Shown: positions 47,317-56,171, numbered from the stretch's first letter. The stretch is DNA of 64,000 bases from Litorilinea aerophila (GCF_006569185.2 NZ_VIGC02000001.1:186001-250000); one strand, 5' to 3'. Program-made: numbers and translations. The notes: generated from the letters alone by a model not told the origin.

Positions 47317-48699
47317 ATGGCTGCAACCCACCTGAGCCGTCGGCGCTTCCTGCAGATGGCCGCCAGCACCGCCACCATGACCGCCCTGGCCGCCTGCGCG
47401 GTCCAACCCACGGGCTCCGGCGAAGCCGGCCAGGCCGGCGCCCCGGCCGGCGAGACGGTCAAACTCAGCTTCTTCAACCGGGGTGGCCAGTTCATCGAAG
47501 ACGTGATGAACAAGCAGATGTCCCTGTACCGGGAAAGCCACCCGGAGATCGAATTCGAGATCAACGCCGTGGCCGGCGCCAACCATCAGGAACAGCTCCT
47601 GCTCATGGTCTCCTCCGGCACGGCGCCGGACATCTGGTTTGACGCCAACCGGACCACCGGCCCCCTGACCCGCAAAGGGCTCACCCTCAACCTGGAACCC
47701 TTCCTGGAGGCAGACCCGAACTTCAACGAAGACGACTACGTGGAAAACGTCTGGATCGCCCAGACCTACGACGGCGCCCGCTGGGGGTTGCCCTGGGACA
47801 GCGGCGCCATGTGCATGGCCTTCAACATGGACCTGTTCGACCAGGTCGGCCTGGAGTACCCCGATCCCCAACGCTGGATGACCTGGGACGAAATCATCGA
47901 GCTGGCCAAGCAGCTCACCTTCGACCTGGACGGCAACACGCCCAACGATCCGGGCTTCGACCCCGCCCGGGTCAAGCAATACGGCCTGATGGCCGACACA
48001 GGCCACGGCCGCCCGACCTACATCTGGTCCAACAACGCGGAGATCATCGCCGCGGACGGCACCATGCCCATGGACACGCCCGAGTTCATCGAGGCCATGA
48101 ACTGGCTGGCGGACCTGGGCCTCAAACACTTCGTCAGCCCGTCGCCCGCCTATGAAGCCGCCGGCGAGGTGAGCCTCCAGGCCCAGACGGTGGCCATGCA
48201 GCACATCGGCGTCTGGCTGTTGGGGCGGATCAACCAGGCGGGCATCAACTGGGGCACCTTCCAGGTTCCCTACAGCAAGACCCGGGTCTCCTACGGCCAC
48301 TACTCGCCCCTCTGCATCTACCGCCAGACGGAGCACCCCCAGGAGGCGTACGACTTCGTCTTCTTTGCCTGCTGCAGCCGGGAAGGGGAGAAGATCCTGG
48401 TGGACATGGGCATGCAGCAGCCCATCCGCAAGGACCTGCGGGAGGATTTCCTGAACAACGAGGCGCCGCCGGCCAAGGAATATCGCCAGGTCTTCTATGA
48501 CGCCTTCGAAAACCAGGAGACCTTCCGCTGGCCGGGCGACACCATCGGCTCCTACTACGGCGGCTGGTACCAGACCCTGATCGACTTCTGGGGACCGTAC
48601 CTGGATCAGTTGTGGCTGGGCCAGGTGCGCTGGGAGGACGTGGCCACCGAGGTGCGCCAGGGCTCGGAGCACATCCTGCAGACAGGCGAAATGCCGTAA
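47317..48699 (+). CDS. Carbohydrate ABC transporter substrate-binding lipoprotein
   Basis: 460 residues from the ATG at 47317, with AAAGGAGAG upstream. The N-terminus has a twin-arginine-like SRRRFLQMAAS motif and a lipobox ALAAC, so it may be exported by Tat and lipid-anchored. The mature protein is a family 1 solute-binding protein (VKLSFFNRGGQFIEDVMNKQM, LLLMVSSGTAPDIWFD, GARWGLPWDSGAMCMAFNMDLFDQVGL). Aromatic-rich segments fit an oligosaccharide or glycoside ligand. The two permease genes follow directly. Confidence 0.93.
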   Translation: MAATHLSRRRFLQMAASTATMTALAACAVQPTGSGEAGQAGAPAGETVKLSFFNRGGQFIEDVMNKQMSLYRESHPEIEFEINAVAGANHQEQLLLMVSSGTAPDIWFDANRTTGPLTRKGLTLNLEPFLEADPNFNEDDYVENVWIAQTYDGARWGLPWDSGAMCMAFNMDLFDQVGLEYPDPQRWMTWDEIIELAKQLTFDLDGNTPNDPGFDPARVKQYGLMADTGHGRPTYIWSNNAEIIAADGTMPMDTPEFIEAMNWLADLGLKHFVSPSPAYEAAGEVSLQAQTVAMQHIGVWLLGRINQAGINWGTFQVPYSKTRVSYGHYSPLCIYRQTEHPQEAYDFVFFACCSREGEKILVDMGMQQPIRKDLREDFLNNEAPPAKEYRQVFYDAFENQETFRWPGDTIGSYYGGWYQTLIDFWGPYLDQLWLGQVRWEDVATEVRQGSEHILQTGEMP

Positions 48700-48709
48700 G
48701 GATATCCCC

Positions 48710-49678
48710 ATGCAGACCCAAGCAGTTTCCGGCACAGCGGCCTCGGCCCCGCGGCGGCGCTTCTGGCAGCGGCTGAACTTCGAGGAAACCCTGTTCGGCT
48801 GGCTCTTCATCACCCCTGCGGTGCTGGGATTCCTGCTGTTTCACCTGGGGCCGGTCCTGGCCAGCCTGGTGCTCAGCTTCACCCGCTATGAGATCATCAC
48901 GCCGCCCCGCTGGATCGGGCTGGACAACTACCAGCGTCTCCTCTCCGACGACCTCTGGTTCAAGTCGGTCCAGGTGACCCTGAAGTACGTGATCCTCTTC
49001 GTGCCCAGTGCCCTGGTCACGGCCTATGCCATCGCCCTGTTGATGAGCCGGAACATCCGGGGCATCGCCCTCTACCGCACCATCTGGTACCTGCCCTCGG
49101 TGGTGCCGGTGGTGGCCAGCGCGGTCATCTGGCGATGGGGCCTGAACCCCGAGTTCGGCCCCATCAACTATCCTCTGAAGGTGCTGGGGTTGCCCGCGCC
49201 CCGCTGGCTGACCGACCCGGACTGGATCATCCCGTCCATCGTCTTCATCAGCCTGTGGGGCCTGGGCAACACGGTGCTCATCTTCCTGGCGGCCATCACC
49301 GGCGTGCCCCGCAGCCTCTACGAGGCTGCCGAGGTGGACGGCGCCAACAGCTGGGCCCGCTTCCGCCACATCACCATTCCCATGACGTCGTCCATCATCT
49401 TCTACCAGCTCATCGTCAACGTGATCAGCAGCTTCCAGGTCTTCGGCGTGGCCTACGTCCTCTTCGTGACCCAGCCTTCGGCCTCCTCGGCCGGGCCGGA
49501 CAACGCCGCGCTCTTCTATGTGCTCTACATGTTCCGTAACGCCTTCGGCTACTTCCGCAACGGCTACGCCTCGGCCATGGCCTGGGTACTCTTCGTGGTC
49601 ATCATGCTGCTGACCTGGCTGCTCTTCTATTCCCAGAAGCATTGGGTCTACTACGAGACGGAAGGAGGGGGGGAATGA
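48710..49678 (+). CDS. Carbohydrate ABC transporter permease (MalF/UgpA type)
   Basis: 322 residues with six predicted membrane helices. The EAA loop that contacts the ATPase reads YEAAEVDGANSWARFRHITIPM near residues 204-225. It starts 10 bp after the binding-protein stop, with AAGGAT as ribosome site, and ends overlapping the next permease gene. The channel would be formed with the second permease. Confidence 0.93.
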   Translation: MQTQAVSGTAASAPRRRFWQRLNFEETLFGWLFITPAVLGFLLFHLGPVLASLVLSFTRYEIITPPRWIGLDNYQRLLSDDLWFKSVQVTLKYVILFVPSALVTAYAIALLMSRNIRGIALYRTIWYLPSVVPVVASAVIWRWGLNPEFGPINYPLKVLGLPAPRWLTDPDWIIPSIVFISLWGLGNTVLIFLAAITGVPRSLYEAAEVDGANSWARFRHITIPMTSSIIFYQLIVNVISSFQVFGVAYVLFVTQPSASSAGPDNAALFYVLYMFRNAFGYFRNGYASAMAWVLFVVIMLLTWLLFYSQKHWVYYETEGGGE

Positions 49679-50547
49679 GTGCCGGATCCCTGTCGCGACG
49701 GCCGGCGAGGGCCCCCTGGCCCCGCTTCCTGGGCCGGGCCTTCACCCACCTGGTCCTCATGGGGGGCGGCGTGCTGATGCTCATGCCCTTCTTCTGGCTC
49801 ATCTCGTCGTCCCTCAAGGCGCCGTACGAGATCTACGTCTTCCCGCCCAAGTGGATCCCCGATCCACCCCGCTGGGAGAACTACGCCGAGGTGTTCCAGG
49901 TGGTGCCGGTCTTCCGCTACACCCTGAACACGATGATCATCACCTTCTTTGCCACCCTGGGCATCGTCATCAGCTCCTCCATGGCCGCCTACAGCTTCGC
50001 CCGCCTGCGCTTCAAAGGGCGGGACCTGGTCTTCAGCATCATCCTGTCCACGGTGATGTTGCCCTTTGCCGCCACCATGATCCCGGTCTACATCCTGTTC
50101 ACCAAGCTGGGCTGGGTGGGGACCTTCCTGCCCCTGATCGTGCCGGCCTGGTTCGGCGGCCCCATCACCATCTTCCTGTTGCGCCAGTTCTTCCGCACCA
50201 TCCCCATGGAGCTGGAGGACGCAGCCCGCATCGACGGGGCCAGCCGGCCCCGCATCTTCTTCACCATCATCCTGCCCCTGGCTCGCCCCGCGCTGACGGT
50301 AGTGGTGGTCCTCGCCTTCCTGCACAACTGGAACGATTTCCTGGCGCCCCTGATCTATCTGCAGAAGCGGGACCTGTACACCCTGGCCCTGGGCCTGAAC
50401 GCCCTCCAGTACTTCGAGGGCGGCCTGGACTGGACCCACTACGTCATGGTGATGGCGACCTTCATGGTGCTGCCGGTGGTGGTGGTCTATTTCCTGGCCC
50501 AACGGGCCTTTGTGGAGGGGATCGTGTTGACAGGGCTCAAGGGATGA
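49675..50547 (+). CDS. Carbohydrate ABC transporter permease (MalG/UgpE type)
   Basis: 290 residues, starting in the stop of the first permease gene (ATGA) with a GGAGGGGGGGA ribosome site. Six helices are predicted and the EAA loop is LEDAARIDGASRPRIFFTIILPL near residues 180-202. No ATPase gene follows, so the importer probably uses a shared MsmX-like ATPase encoded elsewhere, as in many CUT1 systems. Confidence 0.93.
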   Translation: MSAGSLSRRPARAPWPRFLGRAFTHLVLMGGGVLMLMPFFWLISSSLKAPYEIYVFPPKWIPDPPRWENYAEVFQVVPVFRYTLNTMIITFFATLGIVISSSMAAYSFARLRFKGRDLVFSIILSTVMLPFAATMIPVYILFTKLGWVGTFLPLIVPAWFGGPITIFLLRQFFRTIPMELEDAARIDGASRPRIFFTIILPLARPALTVVVVLAFLHNWNDFLAPLIYLQKRDLYTLALGLNALQYFEGGLDWTHYVMVMATFMVLPVVVVYFLAQRAFVEGIVLTGLKG

Positions 50548-50560
50548 AGAGGAGTTGTCC

Positions 50561-51406
50561 ATGATCACAGGCCTGGGTGTGCATCTCATGGTGTGGGGTG
50601 GCCAGGTAGGGGAGGCCGAGCTGGCCCTGCTGCCGGCCATCCGGAAGATGGGCTACGACGGCGTGGAGATCCCCATCTTCGCGCCGGATGCCCTGGACCC
50701 CAGCCGGGTCCGGGCCGGGGTGGAGGCAGCCGGCCTCCGCTGTACCGCCTCCACCGCGCTGCCGGCGGAGGTCAGCCTCATCGACTCGCCCCGCCGCGCC
50801 GAAAGCGTGGCCTGGCTGCAGGGGGTGGTGCGCTGTGCGGCCGCGCTGGGGGCGTCGGTGCTCTGCGGTCCCCTGGCCGTGCCGGTGGGCGCCCTGCGGG
50901 GCCGGGGCTACACCGCGTCCGAATGGGAGAACGCGGTCCAGGCCCTGCGGGCCGTGGGCGACGTGGCCGGAGAGCTGGGCGTGCGCCTGGCTTTCGAGCC
51001 CCTCAATCGCTTCGAGACCTTCTTTCTCAACACCGTCGCCGATGGCGTACGCCTGGTGGCGGAGGTGGACCACCCGGCGGTGGGCCTCCTGCTGGACACC
51101 TTCCACATGCACATCGAAGAAAAGTCCACGCCCGCGGCCATCCGCCTGGCCGGCCCCCGCCTGTACCACTTCCACGCCAGCGAAAACGACCGGGGGACGG
51201 TGGGCACGGGCCAGGTGGCGTGGGCGGAAGTGTTCCGCGCGCTGGCAGAAATCGACTACGGGGGCTGGGTGGTGGTGGAGTCCTTCAACGCTGTTATCCC
51301 GGAGCTGGCCGGCGCCACCTGCATCTGGCGACCCCTGGCCGAAAGCCCGGAAGCCCTGGCCCAGGAGAGCCTGGCCTTCCTGCGCCGACAGATACAAACC
51401 GAATGA
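50561..51406 (+). CDS. Sugar phosphate isomerase/epimerase, ketose 3-epimerase-like TIM barrel
   Basis: 281 residues from the ATG at 50561, with AAGAGGAG upstream, 13 bp after the permease. The metal-binding set of xylose-isomerase-like TIM barrels is visible: E in FEPLNRFE, D/H in LLLDTFHMH, H in YHFHASEN and E in VVVESF. The GLLLDTFHMHIEE and ENDRGTVGTG blocks resemble D-tagatose/D-psicose 3-epimerases. It probably isomerises the imported sugar or a derived keto-sugar; exact substrate unknown. Confidence 0.88.
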   Translation: MITGLGVHLMVWGGQVGEAELALLPAIRKMGYDGVEIPIFAPDALDPSRVRAGVEAAGLRCTASTALPAEVSLIDSPRRAESVAWLQGVVRCAAALGASVLCGPLAVPVGALRGRGYTASEWENAVQALRAVGDVAGELGVRLAFEPLNRFETFFLNTVADGVRLVAEVDHPAVGLLLDTFHMHIEEKSTPAAIRLAGPRLYHFHASENDRGTVGTGQVAWAEVFRALAEIDYGGWVVVESFNAVIPELAGATCIWRPLAESPEALAQESLAFLRRQIQTE

Positions 51407-51419
51407 TGAAGATCATAAC

Positions 51420-52427
51420 ATGTTAACCTTTGACATTCACTGCCACTTCTTTCCCCAGGCGTTCCTCGACATTGCCCGCCAGCCGGGCAATTCCTTTCAG
51501 GCTTCCATCCAGCGGCGGGCCGATGGTCAGGAACACCTGGTCTGCGCGGGCAACTTCGACCACCCGCTGACGCCGGACTTCTACACCGCGGAGCAGATGC
51601 TGCAGGACATGGACGCGGTGGGCATGGAGATGGCGGCCATCTCGGCCGCGCCGCCTACCCTCTCCTACTGGGCCGATCCGGCCGCTGCGGTGGAGCTGGC
51701 CGCCAGCATGAACGAGAGCATCGCCCAACGGGTGCGCGCCCATCCGGACCGCTTCGTGGGCCTGGCCACCCTGCCCCTGCAGGATGTGGAGGCTTCTGTG
51801 CGGGAGGCGCGGCGGGCCATCCATCAGCTGGGCCTGGCCGGCTTTCAGATCGGCTCCCACGTCAACGGCAAGCATCTGGATCACCCGGACTTCGCGCCCC
51901 TCTTCGCCACCCTGGCCGAACTGGACGTGCCCATCTTCGTCCACCCCTACATTCCGGCCGGCGAAGAACGCATGCAGGACTACTACCTGCACAACCTGCT
52001 GGGCATGGTGAGCGAGACCGGCCTGGCCATCGCCACCCTCATCTACGGGGGCGTCCTGGAGCGCTGGCCCAACCTCAAGCTCATCTTCGCCCATGCCGGC
52101 GGCGTCTTCCCCTACATCCACGGGCGCATGGATCATGGCTACCGGGTGCGCACCCGGGAATGCACCGCAGCCATTCCCCGGCCGCCCAGCACCTACATGC
52201 GCCAGCTCTACTTCGACTGCATCACCTTCCAGCCCCGCACCCTGCGCTTCCTGGTGGATCTGGTGGGCGCGGACCATGTGCTCATCGGCAGCGACTACCC
52301 CTTCGACATGGGGCCGGCCAACCCGGTAGCCGAGGTCACTGACAACCCCTACCTCTCCGACGAGGAAAAGGCCCAGATCTGCGGGGGCACCGCGGCCACG
52401 CTCTTCGGGCTGGGGGACAGGGGATAA
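51420..52427 (+). CDS. Amidohydrolase-2 (ACMSD-like) metal-dependent hydrolase or decarboxylase
   Basis: 335 residues from the ATG at 51420, 13 bp after the epimerase; the ribosome site is weak. Metal ligands of the family appear in order: HCH (DIHCHFFP) at the start, H in VFAHAGG-like FAHAGGVFPY, and D in IGSDYPFDMG near residue 300. Relatives include aminocarboxymuconate-semialdehyde decarboxylase and resorcylate decarboxylases. In this sugar cluster it might instead cleave a lactone or acid. The gene is followed by a repeat-rich gap. Confidence 0.87.
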   Translation: MLTFDIHCHFFPQAFLDIARQPGNSFQASIQRRADGQEHLVCAGNFDHPLTPDFYTAEQMLQDMDAVGMEMAAISAAPPTLSYWADPAAAVELAASMNESIAQRVRAHPDRFVGLATLPLQDVEASVREARRAIHQLGLAGFQIGSHVNGKHLDHPDFAPLFATLAELDVPIFVHPYIPAGEERMQDYYLHNLLGMVSETGLAIATLIYGGVLERWPNLKLIFAHAGGVFPYIHGRMDHGYRVRTRECTAAIPRPPSTYMRQLYFDCITFQPRTLRFLVDLVGADHVLIGSDYPFDMGPANPVAEVTDNPYLSDEEKAQICGGTAATLFGLGDRG

Positions 52428-52510
52428 TTCAGCCGTAGACGTGGCCTCCGGCCGCACGGTTTCGCCGGACCCACACGGACGCCGGGATTCCCGCAGAGCT
52501 AGCCCCCCTC

Positions 52511-52530
52511 GACGGGCCAGGAGGCCCGTC
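52511..52530. repeat. Short perfect hairpin in the repeat-rich gap
   Basis: GACGGGCC-AGGA-GGCCCGTC, an 8-bp stem with a 4-base loop, followed by CTAC. It may terminate the upstream operon or be part of the GTAGG repeat group. Confidence 0.5.
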
Positions 52531-52568
52531 CTACACATTGACGCGTAAACGGGGTCACGCACCACGTC

Positions 52569-52634
52569 GTAGGTCCGGCCTCCTGGCCGGACAGGGGTCC
52601 CTGTACCTCTGTCACGCAAGGATTCGTGACCTAC
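52569..52634. repeat. Dispersed palindromic repeat, GTAGGTCCGG family (copy 2)
   Basis: GTAGGTCCGGCCTCCTGG at the left and GTCACGCAAGGATTCGTGACCTAC at the right, matching the 1653-1728 copy in order and sequence of both hairpins; the middle is shorter. Confidence 0.75.
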
Positions 52635-52665
52635 GTACTACGCACCATTCCGCATCCATTGGCCT

Positions 52666-52686
52666 ATTTCTGCCGGGCTGTACAAC
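52666..52686. repeat. Half copy of the CTAGTACAG inverted-repeat element (copy D)
   Basis: ATTTCTGCCGGGCTGTACAA matches the right arm of copy A (ATTTCTGCCGGGCTGTACTA) except near its end. The left arm is not present. A shorter end-like scrap, AAGCTGTACTAG, is at 28738-28749. Confidence 0.6.
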
Positions 52687-52725
52687 AATGCCAAGAAAGT
52701 ACAACCACAACCGGGAAGGATCCCT

Positions 52726-53637
52726 ATGACATCGACCAAACCCTATCGCTTCGGTGTGATCACCGACGAGATCGACCAGGACTTTGCCCGGGCCTGCCAG
52801 GTGGCCCGGGAGCTGGGCATGAGCTATGTGGAGATCCACACCCTGTGGGGCAAAAATGTGGACGAGCTCAGCGACGAGGAAGTGGAGCAGGTGGCCCAGA
52901 TCCTGGAGGAACATGGCCTGGGCACCCACCTGATCTGTGGCCTGCTCTTCCGCCCCTTCTCCCTGGCCGATGTGGAGCTGGCCACCCTGGAGGAGCATCC
53001 CCGCTTCCAGGCCCACCTGGTCAAGCTCGAGCGTTTCATCCAGCTCGCCCACCGGCTGCAGGCCCCCTACATCCGCACCTTCGGCTTCACCCGGGATGTG
53101 GGCGGCGCCAACCCCTCGCCCCGTTCGCCGGACGGCGGCGGCGTGGATGAGGAGACCCTGGCCAAGATCGCCAAGGGGCTGCGCATCGCCTGCCAGCGGG
53201 TGGCGCAAGAAGGGCTGACCCTGGCGCTGGAAAATGCCCGTTCCCTCTACGCCAACACCGGCGGCAACCTGCGCCGGGTGCTGGATGCCGTGGACCATCC
53301 CAACTTGAAGATCATCTGGGACCCGGCCAACGCCTTCGTGGCCGGCGAGGACCCGGCCCAGGGCTTCCAGGCCGTCCGTGGCCACATCGTGGATGTCCAC
53401 TGCAAGGACGCGGTGGTGGTGGACGAGGCCACCGGCCTCACCGCGTGGGCGCGCATCGGCGCTGGCGGCACCAACTGGCCCCAACAGCTGGCCCTGCTGG
53501 CCCAGGAACCAGTGGAGACCTACACCATCGAAACCCACTGGCACCCCGAAGGCCAGGACCGGGCCGAGAATACCCGCCAGACCTTCGCCAGCCTCCAGGC
53601 CCTCCTCGGCCAGCTTCCGAAGGGAGGCACAGCATGA
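52726..53637 (+). CDS. Sugar phosphate isomerase/epimerase-like TIM barrel
   Basis: 303 residues with GGGAAGG upstream. A xylose-isomerase-like TIM barrel: FGVITDEIDQDFARACQVARELG at the start, LALENARS (metal glutamate), IIWDPANAFVAGED (aspartate), VDVHCKDAV (histidine) and YTIETHW (last glutamate). This set fits epimerase/isomerase or inosose-dehydratase-like members. It overlaps the following dehydrogenase gene by 4 bases, a common pairing in inositol and sugar catabolism. Confidence 0.88.
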   Translation: MTSTKPYRFGVITDEIDQDFARACQVARELGMSYVEIHTLWGKNVDELSDEEVEQVAQILEEHGLGTHLICGLLFRPFSLADVELATLEEHPRFQAHLVKLERFIQLAHRLQAPYIRTFGFTRDVGGANPSPRSPDGGGVDEETLAKIAKGLRIACQRVAQEGLTLALENARSLYANTGGNLRRVLDAVDHPNLKIIWDPANAFVAGEDPAQGFQAVRGHIVDVHCKDAVVVDEATGLTAWARIGAGGTNWPQQLALLAQEPVETYTIETHWHPEGQDRAENTRQTFASLQALLGQLPKGGTA

Positions 53638-54662
53638 TCCGCGTTGCCCTGATCGGCGCCGGCCAGCGTTCCGTCTCCCACATGACCGCGCTCAGCCAGA
53701 TGGAAGAGGTGGAGATTGCCGCCCTGGTAGACCTGGATCCGGCCCGGGCCCAGGCCGCCCAGGCCCGGGCCAACGACCGCCGCCCGCCGGGATCGCGGCC
53801 CATCCAGGCGGCCATCTTCACCGACTACCGGGCCATGCTGGACGCCGTGACGCCGGACTGCCTCTACCTCTGCCTGCCGCCCTTTGCCCACGGCCAGATC
53901 GACCATGACCTCATCGACTACGGGCGTCCCATGCTCATCGAAAAGCCCATCGCCCTGGACATGGGCCTGGCCCGGGAAATTGCCGCCCACATCCGGGAGC
54001 AGAGCATCGTCAACGCCGTGGGCTACCAGAAGCGCTACAGCCCGGCCGTCCAGCACGCGGTGGGACGGCTGCACGGCGTCGACATCGGCATGGTCATCTC
54101 CATCCGCCTGAGCGGCCTGCCCGGCCAGCCCTGGTGGCGGGTCCAGGCCCAGTCCGGCGGCATGCTCACCGAGCAGCACACCCACGCGGTGGATCTCATG
54201 CGTTACCTGTGCGGCGAAATCGAGCACGTCTACGCCGTGGGCGGGATCCAGCTTTCTCGGGAGGTGCCCAACCTGGATATCTTCGACGTCAACGCCTGCA
54301 CCGTCCGTTTCGTCAACGGCGCGCCGGGCATCATCGGCAACTCCTGTGCGGCGCCGGCGGGCGCGGCCGTCTTTCCGCCCCACCTGGTCCATGTGGTGGC
54401 CCGGGAGATGGTCCTCAGCGTCAACGAGAGCCGCACCGTGATCCGCCACGCCGACGGCGAAAGCGAGGAGATTCAGTCCCAGGTGGACGACAACCTGGAG
54501 ATGAACCGCACCTTCATCCAGGCCGTGGGCACTGGGAACCAGGCCGGCATCCGCAGCCCCTACGACGACGCGCTGCGCACCCTGGCCGTTACCCTGGCCT
54601 GCCAGCGTTCCGCGGAGACGGGCCAGCCCATCCCCCTGGAGGCTTTCCTCCAGGGCCCATGA
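53634..54662 (+). CDS. Gfo/Idh/MocA-family NAD(P)-dependent sugar dehydrogenase
   Basis: 342 residues from the ATG at 53634, overlapping the previous stop, with AAGGGAGG upstream. The Rossmann start is MIRVALIGAGQRSVSHM, then the EKPIALD block carrying the conserved lysine (LIEKPIALDMG, near residue 104) and GYQKRYSPAVQHA. The catalytic-region TEQHTHAVDLMRYLCGE holds the usual histidine. Family members oxidise sugars, inositols or glucosides. Together with the isomerases it probably works on a 3-keto-sugar route, though that is inferred. Confidence 0.92.
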   Translation: MIRVALIGAGQRSVSHMTALSQMEEVEIAALVDLDPARAQAAQARANDRRPPGSRPIQAAIFTDYRAMLDAVTPDCLYLCLPPFAHGQIDHDLIDYGRPMLIEKPIALDMGLAREIAAHIREQSIVNAVGYQKRYSPAVQHAVGRLHGVDIGMVISIRLSGLPGQPWWRVQAQSGGMLTEQHTHAVDLMRYLCGEIEHVYAVGGIQLSREVPNLDIFDVNACTVRFVNGAPGIIGNSCAAPAGAAVFPPHLVHVVAREMVLSVNESRTVIRHADGESEEIQSQVDDNLEMNRTFIQAVGTGNQAGIRSPYDDALRTLAVTLACQRSAETGQPIPLEAFLQGP

Positions 54663-54697
54663 GCCATGGGGCTGGATTCCCATCCGACCGGGTCTTG

Positions 54698-54920
54698 ACC
54701 CCCCTGTCAAAGAGCAGAGGGGGTAGCGCTGCCATGAGCCCGTGGCCGGCCTTGGGCCGATGATTTCAATCATCGGCTGACACTCCCCAAGTGCGTTGAA
54801 ACGCACTCCACGGGGCAGATGGCACCCGGCTTGAATCCGTTTCCAACGGATTTCCTGCCCCAGCGAGGCATCTCCATGCTTCGTCATCGGGCCGATGGAC
54901 GTACCACGGTGAAATGTGGT
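54698..54920. repeat. Array of six short hairpins
   Basis: Within 223 bp lie: ACCCCCCTG...CAGAGGGGGT (54698-54724); GCCGATGATT-TC-AATCATCGGC (54756-54777); AGTGCGTT-GA-AACGCACT (54790-54807, inside CCCC/GGGG); AATCCGTT-TCC-AACGGATT (54834-54852, inside GGGGCAG/CTGCCCC at 54812-54861); CATCGG-G-CCGATG (54885-54897); ACCAC...GTGGT (54903-54920). Loops are only 1-3 bases in four of them. No gene is visible. It lies just before the sialidase-like gene. Confidence 0.75.
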
Positions 54921-54960
54921 CCTACCGATTTGCACAACCATGCTTACCCAGGAGAAAACC

Positions 54961-56064
54961 ATGGAACACGTGACCGTATACCGGGAAGCGGGCCGTTACG
55001 CCGGCTGGCCGGCCAACTACGGCATCTGGCATTGGGGTGATGAAATTGTGGTGGGCTTCACCCGGGGCTACTACCAGGAGAGCGCCCACTTCCACGCGCG
55101 GGACCGGGATCGGCCCTTCGACCCCCTGCAGGCCCGCAGCCTGGACGGCGGCGCGACATGGACGGTGCAGCCGTTCCCAGGGACTACGCCAGGGGGGCGG
55201 GGGCTGTCGGCCGACGAACACATGAACCCGGACCTCTGGGTGGCCAACGCCCTGGATGGGCCGGACGCACCCGTGGACTGCCCCGGCGGCATCCAATTCA
55301 CCCATCCGGACTTTGCGCTCATGTGCGCCCGCACCGGCCTGCGGGCCGGCGCCCGCTCCTGGTTCTACATCTCGTACGACCGTTGCCGAAGCTGGCAGGG
55401 ACCCTACTGGCTGCCCGACTTCGGCCAGACCGGCATCGCCGCCCGCACCGACTATCTGGTGGACGGCCCCGAGCGCTGCACCCTCTTTCTAACCGCAGCC
55501 AAGCCCGACGGCCAGGAGGGACGGGTCTTCTGTGCCCGCACCACGGACGGCGGCCGCACCTTCTCCTTCGTTTCGTGGGTGACGCCCGAGCCGAAGGGCT
55601 ACACCATCATGCCGGCCAGTGTGCGCCTCCCCTCGGGCCGCATCCTGACCGCGGTGCGCTGCAGCGAAGGGTCCAGCACCACCACCTCGCCCCACTGCTG
55701 GATCGACCTGTACGCGTCCGACGATGACGGCGTCAGCTGGCATCGGTTGAGCACGCCGGTGCCAGATGCCGGGCGCGGTGGCAACCCGCCCACCCTGACC
55801 CTGCTCCAGGGGGAAGCCGCCGGGACGCACCTCTGCCTGACCTACGGCTTCCGCACCCCCCCCTTCGCCATGCAGGCGGTCCTCAGCGAGGACGGGGGGC
55901 GCAGTTGGGGGCCGGCCATCACCTTGCGCAGCGGCGCCGGCAACCACGACATCGGCTACCCGCGCACGGTCCAGCGGCCGGACGGCACCCTGGTGACGGT
56001 CTACTACTGGAACGACAGGCCAGATCAGGAGCGCTACATCGCCGCCACCTTGTGGCGAATCTAA
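54961..56064 (+). CDS. Sialidase-fold (BNR/Asp-box repeat) glycoside hydrolase-like protein
   Basis: 367 residues from the ATG at 54961, with CCAGGAG upstream. Four Asp-box motifs (SxDGGxTW type) are visible: SLDGGATW, TTDGGRTF, SDDDGVSW and SEDGGRSW, marking a six-bladed propeller. RLPSGRILTAVRC and YPRTVQRPDGTLVTVYYW are common in exo-alpha-sialidase-like proteins. No signal peptide is present, so it acts in the cytoplasm or is not exported by Sec. Substrate uncertain; it may cleave imported glycosides. Confidence 0.85.
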   Translation: MEHVTVYREAGRYAGWPANYGIWHWGDEIVVGFTRGYYQESAHFHARDRDRPFDPLQARSLDGGATWTVQPFPGTTPGGRGLSADEHMNPDLWVANALDGPDAPVDCPGGIQFTHPDFALMCARTGLRAGARSWFYISYDRCRSWQGPYWLPDFGQTGIAARTDYLVDGPERCTLFLTAAKPDGQEGRVFCARTTDGGRTFSFVSWVTPEPKGYTIMPASVRLPSGRILTAVRCSEGSSTTTSPHCWIDLYASDDDGVSWHRLSTPVPDAGRGGNPPTLTLLQGEAAGTHLCLTYGFRTPPFAMQAVLSEDGGRSWGPAITLRSGAGNHDIGYPRTVQRPDGTLVTVYYWNDRPDQERYIAATLWRI

Positions 56065-56137
56065 ACGCGCTCTGTTGCGCCAAAAGGATCGGTGGGGCAC
56101 GGGGAACGCTTTGGCGCCTGGGCTCGGCCCTGTAAAA

Positions 56138-56171
56138 AACGGGCGACGTGGAAATTTCCACGTCGCCCGTT
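56138..56171. terminator. Bidirectional terminator, 34-bp perfect palindrome
   Basis: AACGGGCGACGTGGAAA joined directly to its reverse complement, 17 bp per arm, preceded by an A run (T run for the minus strand). It lies between the + strand sialidase-like gene and the convergent small gene at 56204. Confidence 0.8.
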
